Positions 25,601-37,900 of a stretch of DNA of 64,000 nt are shown here, piece after piece. Source of the DNA: Gonatopus flavifemur (lineage: Eukaryota > Arthropoda > Insecta > Hymenoptera > Dryinidae); the NCBI GenBank assembly GCA_018340375.1, contig JAFFJZ010000003.1:27156001-27220000 (forward strand), written 5' to 3'. Position 1 is the first letter of the stretch; each line of letters starts with the position of its first letter. The translations under genes were made by a program, and so were the position numbers. The notes beneath the pieces were generated by a model. It saw only the letters and a program-made list of their open reading frames with translations. It searched no databases and was not told where the DNA came from.

Positions 25601-28600
25601 CCAAAAACATGGACATATATACATATAAACATCGGTTTACGAAGGAAAGGAGGGGCGGGGGGGGGGGAAGGGAGGTGAAGGAAATCGTCTGTTCAAAGAG
25701 GACTAGCAGCAACTTCGTTAAATATTCTCGTGCAAATACGCTAGGGAATACCCAGGAGATTTTCACGAAAAGCGGAACAGACGATTCGATCTGGATGTTC
25801 TATTCGTTCCCGCCTGTTTTCCTCAAAAGGATTTTCCTGACGATCATACGTCCTTTACTTTCCTCTTTCACGTCGGACATCGATAGCAGCTCATTTATAT
25901 AAACATTCTAATTTCGAATCTGAATGCAGGAATATCGTTTTATCATCACGATCACATTCTTCGTTCATGTATTATTTGGACAACAAATGTACCTTGAATT
26001 CTCTGGAGAGTTTCTTATTTCGGATTATTAGGGACGAGTTTTTGCCGAGACAATGTGGAGAAATTGTGGGCAGAAGGCCAGGGATAGTTATAGTTACATA
26101 GAGCGAATATGTACTTCACTTATCTAGGAATACACTCGTGCGACAGAAATGACGTACCGTTGGATTTTGAATGGAAAGTTCGTTTATCTTAAAGATAAAC
26201 AATGTAAATTTTTAATATAATTAACGATAAACGAGAATATTTGATTGAGTCGCGTCTCAAACATACCGTGTAGAAAGATATACGTGATAAAGTCCTTTGA
26301 TTGAGCAACAGAACAATGTGAAATAGTTCTCTTGACTGGACATTGTTTAACTCACACTCAAATGCTGTGGGCTTCCACATACAGACGCTAAGCTCGCAAG
26401 CGGATTAATTGTTTTCCTACTTTCTCTTTGTATGTTCTGGGTTTACTGTGGAGAGAATATGTTGTTTTATGATATAAATATATTTTGTTTAAGATAAAAT
26501 GATTTACTCAAACATTGAATTAGGTCATTTATCATTGGCGCATGGGGTGAATTTTATTTTCAAATGAATGGAATTAATTTTTAATCGTATACTTCAAGAA
26601 AAGTTACTGTCCTTGAATAATAGAATTCTTTTATCCGAGGATCCTCATAGAATTCATAAACTCGGATTTCAAGATAGAGGAAAAAGTTGTGAAGATGAGA
26701 TTGAAAATAATGGAAAAAGAATACAAAAGGATTCTGCTCTCGTTGAATGAGCAGAGAGGAAGTACATAAATCAAATACGAAACGTATCTTCCTCTTTTTG
26801 AACCTTCGAAGTCTTGATCAATTGGAAATTCAATACGTAGAATTATTTGGAAGTTGCATTTCGTTGTTCCTGAGAGTTTTGTCGTGAGTTTCGAAGGGCG
26901 CGAAGTAAGAAAAATAGGTTCTTCCAACGACGTCGTGTTGTCAATGGACTGTAAATTGTACGAAACGCATCGAACGTAAATCACGTTTCTTATATGTTTG
27001 CCTTGCCATTCCCTCTGTACTTTCATGTGGAATATTTTCTATTTAGCGAATTTAAGAGTATTCGCAGAACATTTTCTGATGTATCAATCAAATGATTATA
27101 TATATGTGAAAACTTGGTGATCGTGGTGATATATGGTGACCCGTCTCTGTATTAACGCACTATATTCGTGTCACAGGAGCTTTAACCAAGGAGTATCCAC
27201 TTCACTACGAACCATACGCGCTGTTGTAATACAAGTATGTAATTTACAACCAGGTTGCACATTAATTTGTTCATCCTATTATATCGTCGGATATAGGGCA
27301 CTCGTGGTGTGTATAGGTACTTCGAATTTGAAGCTTTCAGCTTTTGTACTGGATTGAATCGGTACTCTGGGCTTTGTCGATCTTGAGTTGAATCGTTGCG
27401 TTGTGGTCCGATAATACACTTTATCAACAAATACTTTGAATTATAATAACGAAAGAACAATTTCAAACGCATGCAACGATTTTCCTCGATGATTCATCGC
27501 TGTGTTTCAGTAGATTTTTCAAAATCATTCCTTATTATGGTCCTTGAAAATATAAATCTTGACATTCGGAGAATTTTATTTTCAAGAACGAGCAAAATCC
27601 ATTTGATATTGTACACGCATGAAAGAGAGGAAGAATGAAAGAAAGGAAGAAAAAGAAGGGTAAAAAATTCTCTTTGGAATTCGAATGGCGAAGTTCCTTT
27701 ATCCTTGTGCATCAAGAAGAATCTTCTGGATTCAAATGGAAATCGTTCAGAGTGTACATTTTGAAAGGAATGGGAAAGCCTGAATGGAGTACAAGTATAA
27801 TGCGTTGCGCACGATGATATCTAAGGTATATTAGAATTTTCAAAATAAACGATAATTTATGACGATAGTAATGAATTTTCTATCATCCCGTCGTTCTAAG
27901 GATATTAAAAATTCTAATTCAAGAGGGATAAAGCGTGAACGAAACGATATTAATAGAGAGTTGGTGTTTTTAGTAGTTCAGTACTTCAAGTTCTCTTCAA
28001 GTTATCGTTGCAGCAGCGATAAAAAATGTATCTCATTTTTCATCACATCTCGTCTCTCGAATGTCAGAACGAAGTACTTGTTGCAGTTTTTAATCGCTGT
28101 CAAGGAAGATATATTAATCCCTTACCGGCGCAACTCTTTCATCATAATCAACGTTTTCTTGTTGTTCCAACTATTCGAACGGAGGTAACGACGAGGAGAG
28201 GAGAGGAAAAAAAGAAGAAGAGGCAAGGCGGTTATAAATATGAAACACGTTGTGTAAAATGATCGATTCGTATTTTCAGACGAATTCGTAGTTAATCATT
28301 CGCATTATTCACTCCTAACTACTATATCCACGACTGAGAATAAGTACGGGACAAACGATAACGTTTATAGGCAAGCACGGGTAACCAACACACGCTCGTA
28401 AAAACCAACGATCTCCGAGTGGGTGATATGTACCTGCATGTTCCTTATTTTTTGTACCACGGATGGAAGTATGGATGCCAGGAGTATGGTACTCGTTCAC
28501 AATGCATTACGCGAATGAAAAACAAGATTTTCGATCGATTAATATCAAGGAATATATATATATTATCTTCAAGGGAGGATGAATTTCTTTTCAGGTAATA

Positions 28601-28690
28601 CTTCTATGAGATTGAAAGGATGGATGAGTGTAGCGTGAATGAAACGAACAAGCTTACGGCTCGTTATTCAAAGTAAAATAAATAAGTCAA
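25601..28690. other. No gene seen
   Basis: No recognisable domain in any frame. A G-run lies near 25655-25675. The 131-aa frame at 26631-27026 (minus) has no motif that I recognise. Confidence 0.4.
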
Positions 28691-28692
28691 TT

Positions 28693-28790
28693 GAAAACGA
28701 CAAGTTAAATGGATGAAACAGACGTCAACTCTACTTAGATGGATGGGCATGACTACTTACGTCAATTGCCCGACAAACCGTTCGCTCGCT
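28693..28790. repeat. Diverged direct repeat, unit 1
   Basis: A roughly 100-bp stretch beginning GAAAACGACAAGTTAAATGG and containing CAGACGTCAACTCTACTT and ACTACTTACGTCAATTG recurs about 396 bases downstream in the same orientation. Confidence 0.6.
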
Positions 28791-29088
28791 CCATAACTCA
28801 AAAGTTTTCATACCCCTTTGCTTCTCTTCCTCATACTCGAATTATACGATTTATTTTCAAACTCACCTTTTTTTTTCACACTGGAAATGAAAAGAAGGAA
28901 CGAAATAAAACGTTTGGAAAACAATTTGTTCGCACCTACCAACGAGAGGGGTTGGCTTACTTTTCTTTTTTTTTTGTCGCATGAATGAGAACTCTCGACG
29001 GAGAATAGAAACGCAAAATCGAAACATAATAGAGCGAGAGGAAAATTTCATTTCACTTTTCACATTCACAGAATGGGAAAAGTCAGTT

Positions 29089-29192
29089 TGAAACGGCAAG
29101 TTAAATGGATTCAACAGACATCAACCCTACTTTGTCTGTGGATGGTTGGACGTAACTACTTACATCAGTTGTTTGACACGAGCGCGCGAGAG
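29089..29192. repeat. Diverged direct repeat, unit 2
   Basis: Second unit: AACGGCAAGTTAAATGGAT, CAGACATCAACCCTACTT and ACTACTTACATCAGTTG align in order with unit 1. A TTTTAAAAGG box and GC-richer DNA follow at 29200-29380. Confidence 0.6.
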
Positions 29193-30414
29193 CTTTTAAA
29201 AGGTCGAATGTAGTGACTACAAACACAATCGTCGAGAGAAAAGTATATACACGTTGGCGGACAAAAGTAGAGACAGTTGAAAACAAGTGAAACTTCCAGT
29301 CCCGGCTCAGTAGTTTTACTCGGCCCAGTTAGTCTCACCGGACCTGGAGAGAGAGGAGGTCTCGGTAAATAAATGAATACGCTCGCTTTGGTCGTACTCT
29401 TCGTCGACCAGGAAGACGAACGAGTTCTCCACGATCCTTTTTCTACTTTCTCTCTTTGTCCCTTTTTCCTCGCCACTTTCAAGCTTCTTATATTCCAGTT
29501 CAATGGTATTCCTTCAAGTTTTTCCTTTTTCGATGCCAACTATATCGTTGGAATTGTTTCACAAATGTTCACCTTTATCTCGATTCCCTTACCTCCCAGT
29601 TGCTTCTTGTTCCACCAAACGGAGAGTTTCGGTGATAATTTCTAATTTTCTAATTCAAAAAAATCTTTGAATGAATCGCAAATGTCGAAAAAACCCCGAG
29701 TTTGGCGATTCGTTTGAACAATTCCTTGGGATTCTTTTGCTCTCTCATTCCCTTTTATTTTAATAAAATAATCATCGGATGGATACATTTCTTTTTCTAC
29801 CACAAACTCCACAACATTAACGTTTAATCCACATTATCGAACACTTTTTCCGTGTCTCTATACTGAATGACCGAACTGACAGATTCCGATTCTCTTCACC
29901 CTCATTTTTCTTTCTATACTAAGAATCTCAAAGTAGGGATGGTCTCACGCGTATTTCATTCTCCCCTAAATCCGATCTGGCACCATCCTTCGCTAGAATC
30001 CTTTCCACCTTTCGGTACGTTCGCTCACGTATTATTCTAGTTGATAGGTCCACTTGAGGAATGACGATCTTAATACCAAATACCGTTGAAAGGATAATAT
30101 TTGTCCTCCTGCTGTATCCAATTACAGAAAGATTTGGATTTTATCATTAGAAATTGATCAATCATTAATTTTCTCCCAAAAGTTTTCTGATCAATTTTCA
30201 TCATAATATTCGAGAGTGTGAGATAGATATTTCAATTTTCATATCACGTTCCTTTTCAGCCCTTTCTGACCTGGCTTAATTCTAATAATGATAGAAATGG
30301 TTTTCAATAGGCAATAGTTTCTGTAGCTCCTAGTATGAACTCTGAATTTTCACAGAATTTTTAGTAACGGGGATTAAAAATTACTGATATGTCAATTCCA
30401 ATGGACACAGGGTG
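29193..30414. other. GC-richer stretch then plain DNA; possible non-coding exon, unproven
   Basis: DNA at 29280-29375 is richer in G and C than its surroundings and ends in CTCGGTAAATA, which could be a splice donor. TTTTAAAAGG upstream could serve as a TATA-like box. There is no protein frame to test this, so a 5' untranslated exon is only a guess. The rest of the stretch shows nothing. Confidence 0.2.
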
Positions 30415-30431
30415 TCTATGACTAGAACATA

Positions 30432-31398
30432 CACTGTTAAAAATTCCCGCATGAATTTTAATGTAAATCTACTGGAAGTTTTTTTCAAGTGGGTAACTGA
30501 AAATTCATGTACAGGTTCCACAAATTTCAAGTTTACATACATTAAATTTAATGTACATGGATTTGAAATTTAATGTAAATTTTCTTTGAAACTCATTAAA
30601 GACCTTCAAGCGACAGACGAAACATATGATATTTTTCGCATCCTTCTTTTATAAAATATGTAAGAATTACAAATTTCAAATATGTGATAATAAAATACAT
30701 GCATGGGATTGCGCACTGTCAATGCAAATTCTCATTCCATATTGCTTCTGAAATATAGGAAGCCAAATTATCTGAATTATAACCTTAAATCGTAAGAATT
30801 TTCCATCGATCCCGTAATGCTTCAGAACCATTATGAAATTAAAATTCTCAATCCCAAGCATGTATTTTATCATCGTATTCATAAAATTTTTATTTCTCAC
30901 GTGGTTCACGAGAATATTTCGCGCAAAATTTAGTACCCTTCCTCAACAGAACCTAAAATTTGTGTACGTCCAGGAAAATTCCAAATACGTTTCTCAGACT
31001 TCCTCGGAGGTTTCCTGGACGTACACAAATTTTAGGTTCTGTTGGGGTTCAGTGTCGTTCGAGCCGAGCACTCTCAACGTCAAGACTCGTAGAGTGTAAC
31101 CTAATGCGATTGAGAATAATAATTTCAAAATTTATAATCACAAAAAGATTATAATTATTCAATTAATTCACTCAATTTCAAACATTTGATTTGATGGTTA
31201 TGTTATTTTCTCAAATCTCTACCGATTTAGTCTAAATTCATTTTTAATGTACCGATACTTGAAATTGTCATTCAATCCCACATGATTTGAAAATTAATGT
31301 AATAACACTTGAATATCATTTCATGTACCTTCAAGTTGAAATTTCATGTACACTGGTACATTAAAAGTACATTAAAATTCGAGAAATTTTTAACAGTG
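30432..31398. mobile_element. CACTG-ended non-autonomous element, 967 bp
   Basis: The left end CACTGTTAAAAATTC and right end GAAATTTTTAACAGTG are inverted, with TA on both sides. Copy B of the surrounding repeat has the uninterrupted sequence CTAGAACATAGGAGG (complement of 43549-43563), so the site before insertion had one TA. The interior is rich in TTTAATGTAC and GTACATTAAA motifs and carries a perfect small hairpin at 30944-31044. No transposase frame. Confidence 0.85.
30944..31044. repeat. Near-perfect hairpin with 34-bp arms
   Basis: CAACAGAACCTAAAATTTGT plus the next 14 bases is repeated exactly as its reverse complement after a loop of about 33 bases. Such perfect pairing inside an otherwise degenerate element suggests a recent nested foldback or a small-RNA hairpin. 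Confidence 0.7.
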
Positions 31399-31868
31399 TA
31401 GGAAGAAGAATTAAAAATATTTGTATATCACTATCTGTAATAAATCTTCATTAAATTTCAATGATTCAATATATCAAACGAAAATTACGAAGAATTCCAA
31501 CGAAATAGGTGATTTCCAAAAAGAGACATTCATTAATTATAAATACAGGCTGTTGATGAGTGTTTAGAAATAAGACAGAGTATCAGCTTATATTCTTTCT
31601 CTATTATCAACTCCAACCTACGTAGTATATCGGCGCCACATGCAAAGTAGTATCAGTGCAGGGTGTCCAGTTCAGGAATTTTCTATTTGTTTTATTGGTC
31701 ATTTCGTTCAACCTCATTTTATGACTGATCGATTCTGCGGGACATTCTGCGGGACATCCTGCAGTTATACCACTAAAAACTCCAATGTTATAAGGGAGTT
31801 ACAACTTTCTTGTAACGGATTTTTATCTTGAAATCCGTTGGAACATGATGATCAATTTCTAGTCATTT

Positions 31869-32066
31869 TTATACGTCGGCCAACCGTAAGAATTTTGTTC
31901 GTGTTAATTTTCGTTCATCTTCACTGAAAGGAAGGATTGGTATAGCGGGGTTGGATTTAATCCGTTCCCTGTTACTTTTGATGAGTTGTAAAAAACTATG
32001 CCATAATTCACAAATTTTTGATAAAAATTGGATTCGAAACTCCTTAACACTTGAGAAATGATTCAT
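31869..32066 (-). other. Conserved 65-codon open frame inside repeat copy A
   Basis: The frame starting MNHFSSVKEFRIQFL and ending RTKFLRLADV is kept without any amino-acid change in copy B (41663-41860, plus). The copies are almost identical in DNA, so this shows recent duplication or conversion rather than selection on a protein. I recognise no domain. Confidence 0.25.
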
Positions 32067-32317
32067 TCAGTGGTTCCGAATTCGAATATTAAGGTGAAAG
32101 TCGGGATTTGATTATGGGTGTTCTTTTGAGTTGATGAAATTTGCAGGGAACGGATTAAATCCACCGACTGTAACAGTTATCAAATATATATTCTCAAATT
32201 GATTCCATTAGAATTCTCAGAGGCTGGACATCCTGCGGTGATACCACTGAGAACTCCAATGTTATGAGAGAGTAGGGCTTCGCACATTCTAAACATTTAA
32301 GACATAAACCTTTTGAA

Positions 32318-33843
32318 CACGGAGAAAAAAGATGATCACTAGTGTTACGTCCCATAACATTTCTTTCTTTTCTTTCTTATATATTCAGAGAAGTTCCCTA
32401 AACATTTGAAATTTTATCTTCTCCGATCAATTAAATATGTCCGAAGAGCAGTCTTGAGGATAATCGAATTTCCACATTATGCAGTGAAAGTGCGACCATA
32501 CTTATATTGATGGACCGTCATCCTGCATTTTTCCTTTTACTTCGAGTCACCCTCATAAACCTGTCAATGTTGAGACAACTGACCTTGAAAACCAGTGTAT
32601 AAAAACACTTCGGGTCAACCTATCGTTTCCGAGGTCAGAATTTTCTCTTGTTTTCTCTACCTTCTTTCACCTTCAATGCTGAGGTGATGGATATTCACAC
32701 ATTATAATATCCTGTATTCAAATTTAAATTCTGAAATCCAACAAACTCAATCGAAATTCTATCCATTAAATCACTTTGCAAATAAATCGAATTTCAACAT
32801 TCAAATAATCAAATAGAAATATAATATTTCCGTTCCCAAGAGTTATAATGTGAATTTCGATCATTTCAGCATGCAAAGCATACATAGACTCAATGATACC
32901 ACTGTTTCAAATCTCCAGCTGTCAGCACCCAATATCCTATTTCATTTTCTTTCCCATAACAATACGTGAAGGAATGCGCTTGACGGCCATCGGTGTGGAC
33001 GAAAAGAGCTGACCAAGTGGTCGCTCATTAAGAGAACTCCGTCATCTTCGACGCGCCTTCACCTTGAAAGAAGGAGTATCGAGGTTGACGAGAAGAGTTG
33101 GAACGAAGAGAACTGCACTCTCGATTACTAATTGAAGTCGTGGTTTACGCTCGGTTTTTCGGAGTCCCGTGCGCGTTTAAGTCTAACTTCCATACAAGTA
33201 AGGAACTTTGCCGCGGATAACAATTTAATAAAGTGCATTTTGTGATACAAAGAACCGTTTTTTTTTTTTTTATACGAATAAAAGTGACAACTAGTGGAAT
33301 TTGGTTGTTTGTTCAATATAAATCACCTGAACCCATCATTCCATCCAAGGGGAGGAGAGAGTGGTAATCCAGTGAAAGTAAGTTAGAGGCTTCCTGTATG
33401 GGAAGTGTCCCTAATCCTCGCCTCATCCTGAAATTCTGATCCGAATCTACAAATAATAATCATAAATTGTGACTATTAATCTATCGGTATAGATTGGTTT
33501 GTTCGTTTCAACCATAAAACGAACTAGTGTCAGAACCTGACTTGTGTCATCTGCGTTACATAAAACCAACTTTGTGGTTTATATAACGAATTTGTTCAAC
33601 AATTTAGTTATAACCTCAACATAACACTAGAAAAGATAGTAAACTGGTGACAACTACGAATTCCTGTACACAGTCACTACCAAAAACGAGTAATGATTCC
33701 CATTTTGGTATACGAAAATACAATATAGGATATCAAAATAGGAACCATTACTCGTCTCTGTTAGCGACTGTGTACAGAAATTCGTAGTTGTCACCAGTTT
33801 ACTATCTTTTCTAGTGATCATTCCATGAGCTTTCTTCTCCGTG
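32318..33843. mobile_element. CACGG-ended element, 1.53 kb, nested in the hAT-type element
   Basis: The left end CACGGAGAAAAAAGATGATC and the complement of the right end, CACGGAGAAGAAAGCTCATG, match, with GATCACTAG next on both sides and AA flanking both ends. The interior holds GC-richer, exon-like DNA (about 32980-33200) with a possible donor CAAGTAAGG near 33197 and a TATA-like GTATAAAAAC at 32597. A palindromic MITE lies at 33625-33816. It may have captured host DNA, but no gene is identifiable. Confidence 0.6.
33625..33816. mobile_element. Palindromic 192-bp MITE
   Basis: CACTAGAAAAGATAGTAAAC at the left end is exactly complementary to the right end, and pairing continues for about 85-90 bp per arm, leaving a very small loop. 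The flanks are AA and AT, so the target duplication is unclear. Confidence 0.7.
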
Positions 33844-34210
33844 AACGGAATCGAGTTTCTACCTCAGATGTAACAAAATCACATACAATTCTGATTTCGT
33901 CGCAGAGGGTAACGAAGATATTCTCTCAGTCTCGGAACTAGTCTCGGTGCAGGTCTCGTTGCATATTTCGACATATATCTTTGCTAATTTTGTTTAAATG
34001 ATCAAGTTCCACCCCATTCCGTTGATTCCATTTGTACTCTCAGATTATCTTGATCATCATGATATTTCGAAAGATTGGAATAATTATTGGTAACTATTTC
34101 ATCTTTCTTTGACGCGAGTCTCGTGCGAAGCCCTATAAGAGAGTTACAACTTTCTTGTAACGGATTTTTATCTTGAAATCATTTTTATCAGGTTAATTTT
34201 GCCAACAGGC

Positions 34211-34619
34211 TAGTGTTGCCGTGATCTACAAAACGAGCTATCACGATCTTTAGAGTCCAGCCTTGTTCAACTGAAAGTACATTCTTCCATAGTCACGATA
34301 ATTGGGTGAAAATACGATCTTGAGAACAGTCAACTTCTTTTGGGAATCCAAATTGAAATATGAGTCTATGAAATCAAGTTTTGAATTAATCTGTATTCGA
34401 TCTGGACACGATCTGAATTTCGATCTGGCTCGAACCGCTTGGAGTGTTAATTGAATAAAAATTAAGATTAACGGGATTGCAGTTCGATGTAAACTGACTC
34501 ATAATCGAATTTCAGTTCTAATTTACATTTTAACCAATTTTTACTTCCCATAATTTTAATTGAAGAACATTGGAATGTAAAGATCGTGATAGCTCGTTTT
34601 CTGGATCGCGGCAACACTA
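34211..34619. mobile_element. hAT-type MITE, 409 bp
   Basis: The terminal repeats start TAGTGTTGCCGTGATC and match over about 44 bp with three mismatches. The flanking 8-mers CAACAGGC and CAACGGAC agree at six of eight positions, as expected for an old hAT insertion. The surrounding DNA matches repeat copy B on both sides. Non-coding interior. Confidence 0.7.
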
Positions 34620-34990
34620 CAACGGACTGTGTATCAAAATACTTTAAAATATGATAAGCGCTTTTTGGTACTCGAAACCTCTTTGAAGTTGAACATATTT
34701 TTTTGAATATTCAAACTGCGTCCTGTAGAATCAGTAAAATTCGTTCAAGTAATGGAAATTGCAGTACTTATAGAGAATTTCGAAATTCTCATCACATTAG
34801 TTCCGTTCAAAAACATCCCATACTGAAAATATAATTTTAAATAATTTCCTTATCGTCAATTATTGACACCTTCATCTTGATGATATCATGGGCTAGAAAT
34901 TGCTCTGATTTGTGGAACGATTTTGATAATTTGCTAAATTTTATGTCCATTGGAATGGACGTGAGGTCAGAAAGGGTTAGGATTGATTCC

Positions 34991-37900
34991 AAATGTAAAC
35001 AAATGAAAATTCCAAATCGTATAAACAAATGGATTTGCGATATGATAGAATATCAAATGGCAACAAATATTTCACTTACATTTCGAATGGAAGAAAAATA
35101 TTGTTCTTATCCGTACATCATAGTCATAGATAGATATATCCGGATGTATGGACATTCGTATAGCTATCTATGAAAAATAATCGAATCTGTCACCGTGAAT
35201 GATTGGGATCAGAAATTGAATCACTCGATATCGATCAATTATTTTTCATCTATATATTGTTTTGCTTTTATTGCGTCGTCTTGTTTGATGGTATAAAATA
35301 TGACTTGAACGTGGCAGGAATGTATTTGCTCTTCGAAAATATCAATTTGAATAGCCATCGCAATGGATGCATTGAAATTTTCAAAAGAGACACGAAGTTT
35401 ACACGTTCTCGTTGTACCGTGTCGGTGGAACGACTGGAACGTGCTATGATGATCATTGCTTTGGATCGATTCAAAGAATCGATTCTATTGTTTTCTCTTT
35501 TATAAAAAAAAATTGAAAGGAATTAAGGAGAAAAGGGGAGAAAATGACTTAGCCTCACGCAACGATCCTAGTACAACAAATTGTGTGGAAGTTTTTAAAC
35601 TTGAGCATAATTTTGACTGTCGATAACTTAATTTACTTCATACACACAGAGCGTTACCCGCTGCTCGAAGAGAATTTCAAAACGAGGTCAAAACATCATC
35701 AATACCACTAGAGTTTATCGATCGTTTCTGCAACGAACTAACTTCAACTTCAATATATCTTAATACACTCGATATCAAAGTTTGTTACAAACGTGTGAAT
35801 TAAGCACTGCACCCACCACATCGGTGATACGAATAATTGCAGAATGAATATAAGAATTTATCTTCCAGTAGGATATCTATTATCATTGGACATTAATTGT
35901 GTAATAACCATCGTCGAGGTATTCACAATAAAAATATCGTATCCACTCTGCGAATCATCTTCCTTTGTACATAAAGAAACTTGAAAAGTTTCAGACTAGG
36001 TTTTTTTTCACTCTAGTAAAGAAAATTACTTTTCTACCGAGGAACTTCGTCTTGATTCATAAAGAAGTTTTTCCATTGTTCATCGCGTAAGGCATAAAGA
36101 TGAGAATGATGCTGTTTGAGAGACTCTCGTCGAAAAAATCCATCGAAAATTCCATTAGAATTATTACGAAGGACCTGGAACGACTCGTATTTGATAGGGA
36201 ATTATTACCGTGAGTTTCATGAGTAATGAAATGCATATTGAAAACGTATACGGTCAAGGGATTGGTATACTCATTTATGGTTTATAAATCCATCTGAGTG
36301 AAATATCATATATTCATATATTGAATTCCAAATCAGCATATTCCATTTGTGCTATTTTGTGTTAGCTCGGAATCGGATTTTCGTTGGTTCAGCGTCTATT
36401 ATTGGACCAATGTTCGTGTTTAAAGTTCATTGATGATATGACGATACACCGTTAAGAGTGACGTGCATTTGACATGAATTTGTCGAATGATCATCGAACG
36501 TTATTGTCTCTTTGGATGTAATTGGTATCGAATAATGTGGGCACATTCAGATAATGTATGAATGTCCTGATCTTATAATTGAAATTTCGTTATCACTGTC
36601 CAAAAACTAAAAATCAACTTTGAAAGAATATCATTGTGAAAAGTGAGTAGATTTCCATCATAATTAAAGTTGGGGGTTCTCCAATGTATTGAATTTTCTT
36701 TTACTAAAACATGAGATACTCCATCATCGAATGGAGTATAACAGTCCAATATTACTGAAACACCAAGGAATTTGTAAGAAAAGATCCTCCGCCGCGCAGT
36801 TAACTCGAATAATTTTATGTAAGAATACAATGAAAATGATTTATTATTTCGTGTACGACAGGTTATTAAATCTCCAAATGATGTCACTATCCTAGTTCAT
36901 AAATCATTTTCATCCCGAGTTCAGATATGAATTACAATCTTACCATCATTTAATACGGTTGTCAAGTTGTTATTGCATCTCTGATGACAAGAGTACGTGT
37001 CAATGGGGATCAATGTTTGGAAGCTTCGATGAAAAACGACGCGAATGATTAAAATCTCGATGAAAAGAATACGATGACAAACTCTTTGAATGGATTACTT
37101 TCGCGAGATCGTTGTGATTTGTTTGCTGTTCATCTATGTCAAGTTCACTGTTGTTTTTTCCGTACTCTTGGAACACTGTAGATTTTTGTACGATTGAAAA
37201 ATCAATCGATGAGTTACTAAAATTGTAAAAATATTTGGATTTATAGATTTCATCGGGAGTATACGTATATCAAGGATATAGAACTATACACTTCAGATAC
37301 CTGTGGAACTGTTGTGGGCTCACCTCGGTCCCCATTGGTATTCGATGTATTTACGGAGGACTTTGAATTTCGAGCTTTCCAAAATACAAAATTAAATACT
37401 GGTAAAGATATGCGGATGACAGGTCCATTGTTACGGAAATCCTTTTCACTGAATTTTCTCAATTCCTTTCATCCAAAGATTCAATTCGGCACAAAGACTT
37501 AAGGCGAACAAAAGCGTGCTTCTCTTCGAATTTACTGCGGGGAAAATATGAAGTATATTCTCTGGAACTCTCGGAAATTGATGTGTTATTGTTGTTATTA
37601 GTCTATTGTACCAACGCGATTCTTGTATTTTGTATCCGAATTGCTGTCCCCTGCTGAGCGTCGAACATTTTTATTCAATTAAAATGTGAAATCCTGAAAG
37701 AGATATATCGTATCCGTATAAGCTCTGTGGTGAGTAAAACCACGGTCATCGATTCCAATCGCCTATGATAAAAACTAACTGAACCATCTCATATATGCGT
37801 TCATCGTAACAAAGTTTGATGAAAGATTTATACGAAGAGTATCACAACAGTTCCCAACAATCGATTACTATTCATAGAGTTTTCCTATACCCGCGAATCT

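Larger units (their letters stand above)
30415..32197 (+). repeat. Repeat unit, copy A (interrupted by a CACTG element)
   Basis: Outside the inserted element at 30432-31398, this sequence aligns with the reverse complement of 41526-43560. The part from about 31650 to 32190 is nearly identical to copy B: two open frames of 63 and 65 codons differ by one and zero residues, and I count two base differences over the last 360 bases. The part nearer 31400-31600 is more diverged, about 88% by eye. It contains a perfect internal inverted repeat TGGATTTAATCCGTTCCCTG (31953 and about 32145). Function unknown. Confidence 0.85.
32273..34135. mobile_element. hAT-type element, 1.86 kb, with nested insertion
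   Basis: The ends TAGGGCTTCGCAC and GTGCGAAGCCCTA are exact inverted repeats. The flanking 8-mers TGAGAGAG and TAAGAGAG differ at one base, and the sequence outside joins to match repeat copies A and B. TAGGG ends with 8-bp duplications are typical of the hAT superfamily. Sub-terminal TCTCG motifs (33920-34125) are part of it. Most of the length is a second element, 32318-33843. No transposase frame was found. Confidence 0.75.
32225..34990 (+). repeat. Repeat unit, copy C (internally deleted and heavily interrupted)
   Basis: Pieces at 32225-32272, 34136-34210, 34620-34660 and 34870-34985 align in order with the reverse complement of copy B (from about 41960 down to 41220), with a large stretch of B missing. 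Shared landmarks are GGACATCCTGC, TAACGGATTTTTATCTTGAA, GTTGGCAAAATT (as its complement) and CAAATCAGAGCA (as its complement). The gaps are filled by a hAT-type element and a 409-bp MITE. Confidence 0.7.

Noticed and set aside
31640..31831. 63-codon frame kept in two repeat copies as a possible gene
   Set aside because: The two copies are almost identical DNA, so conservation of the frame carries no evidence of selection. No domain was recognised.
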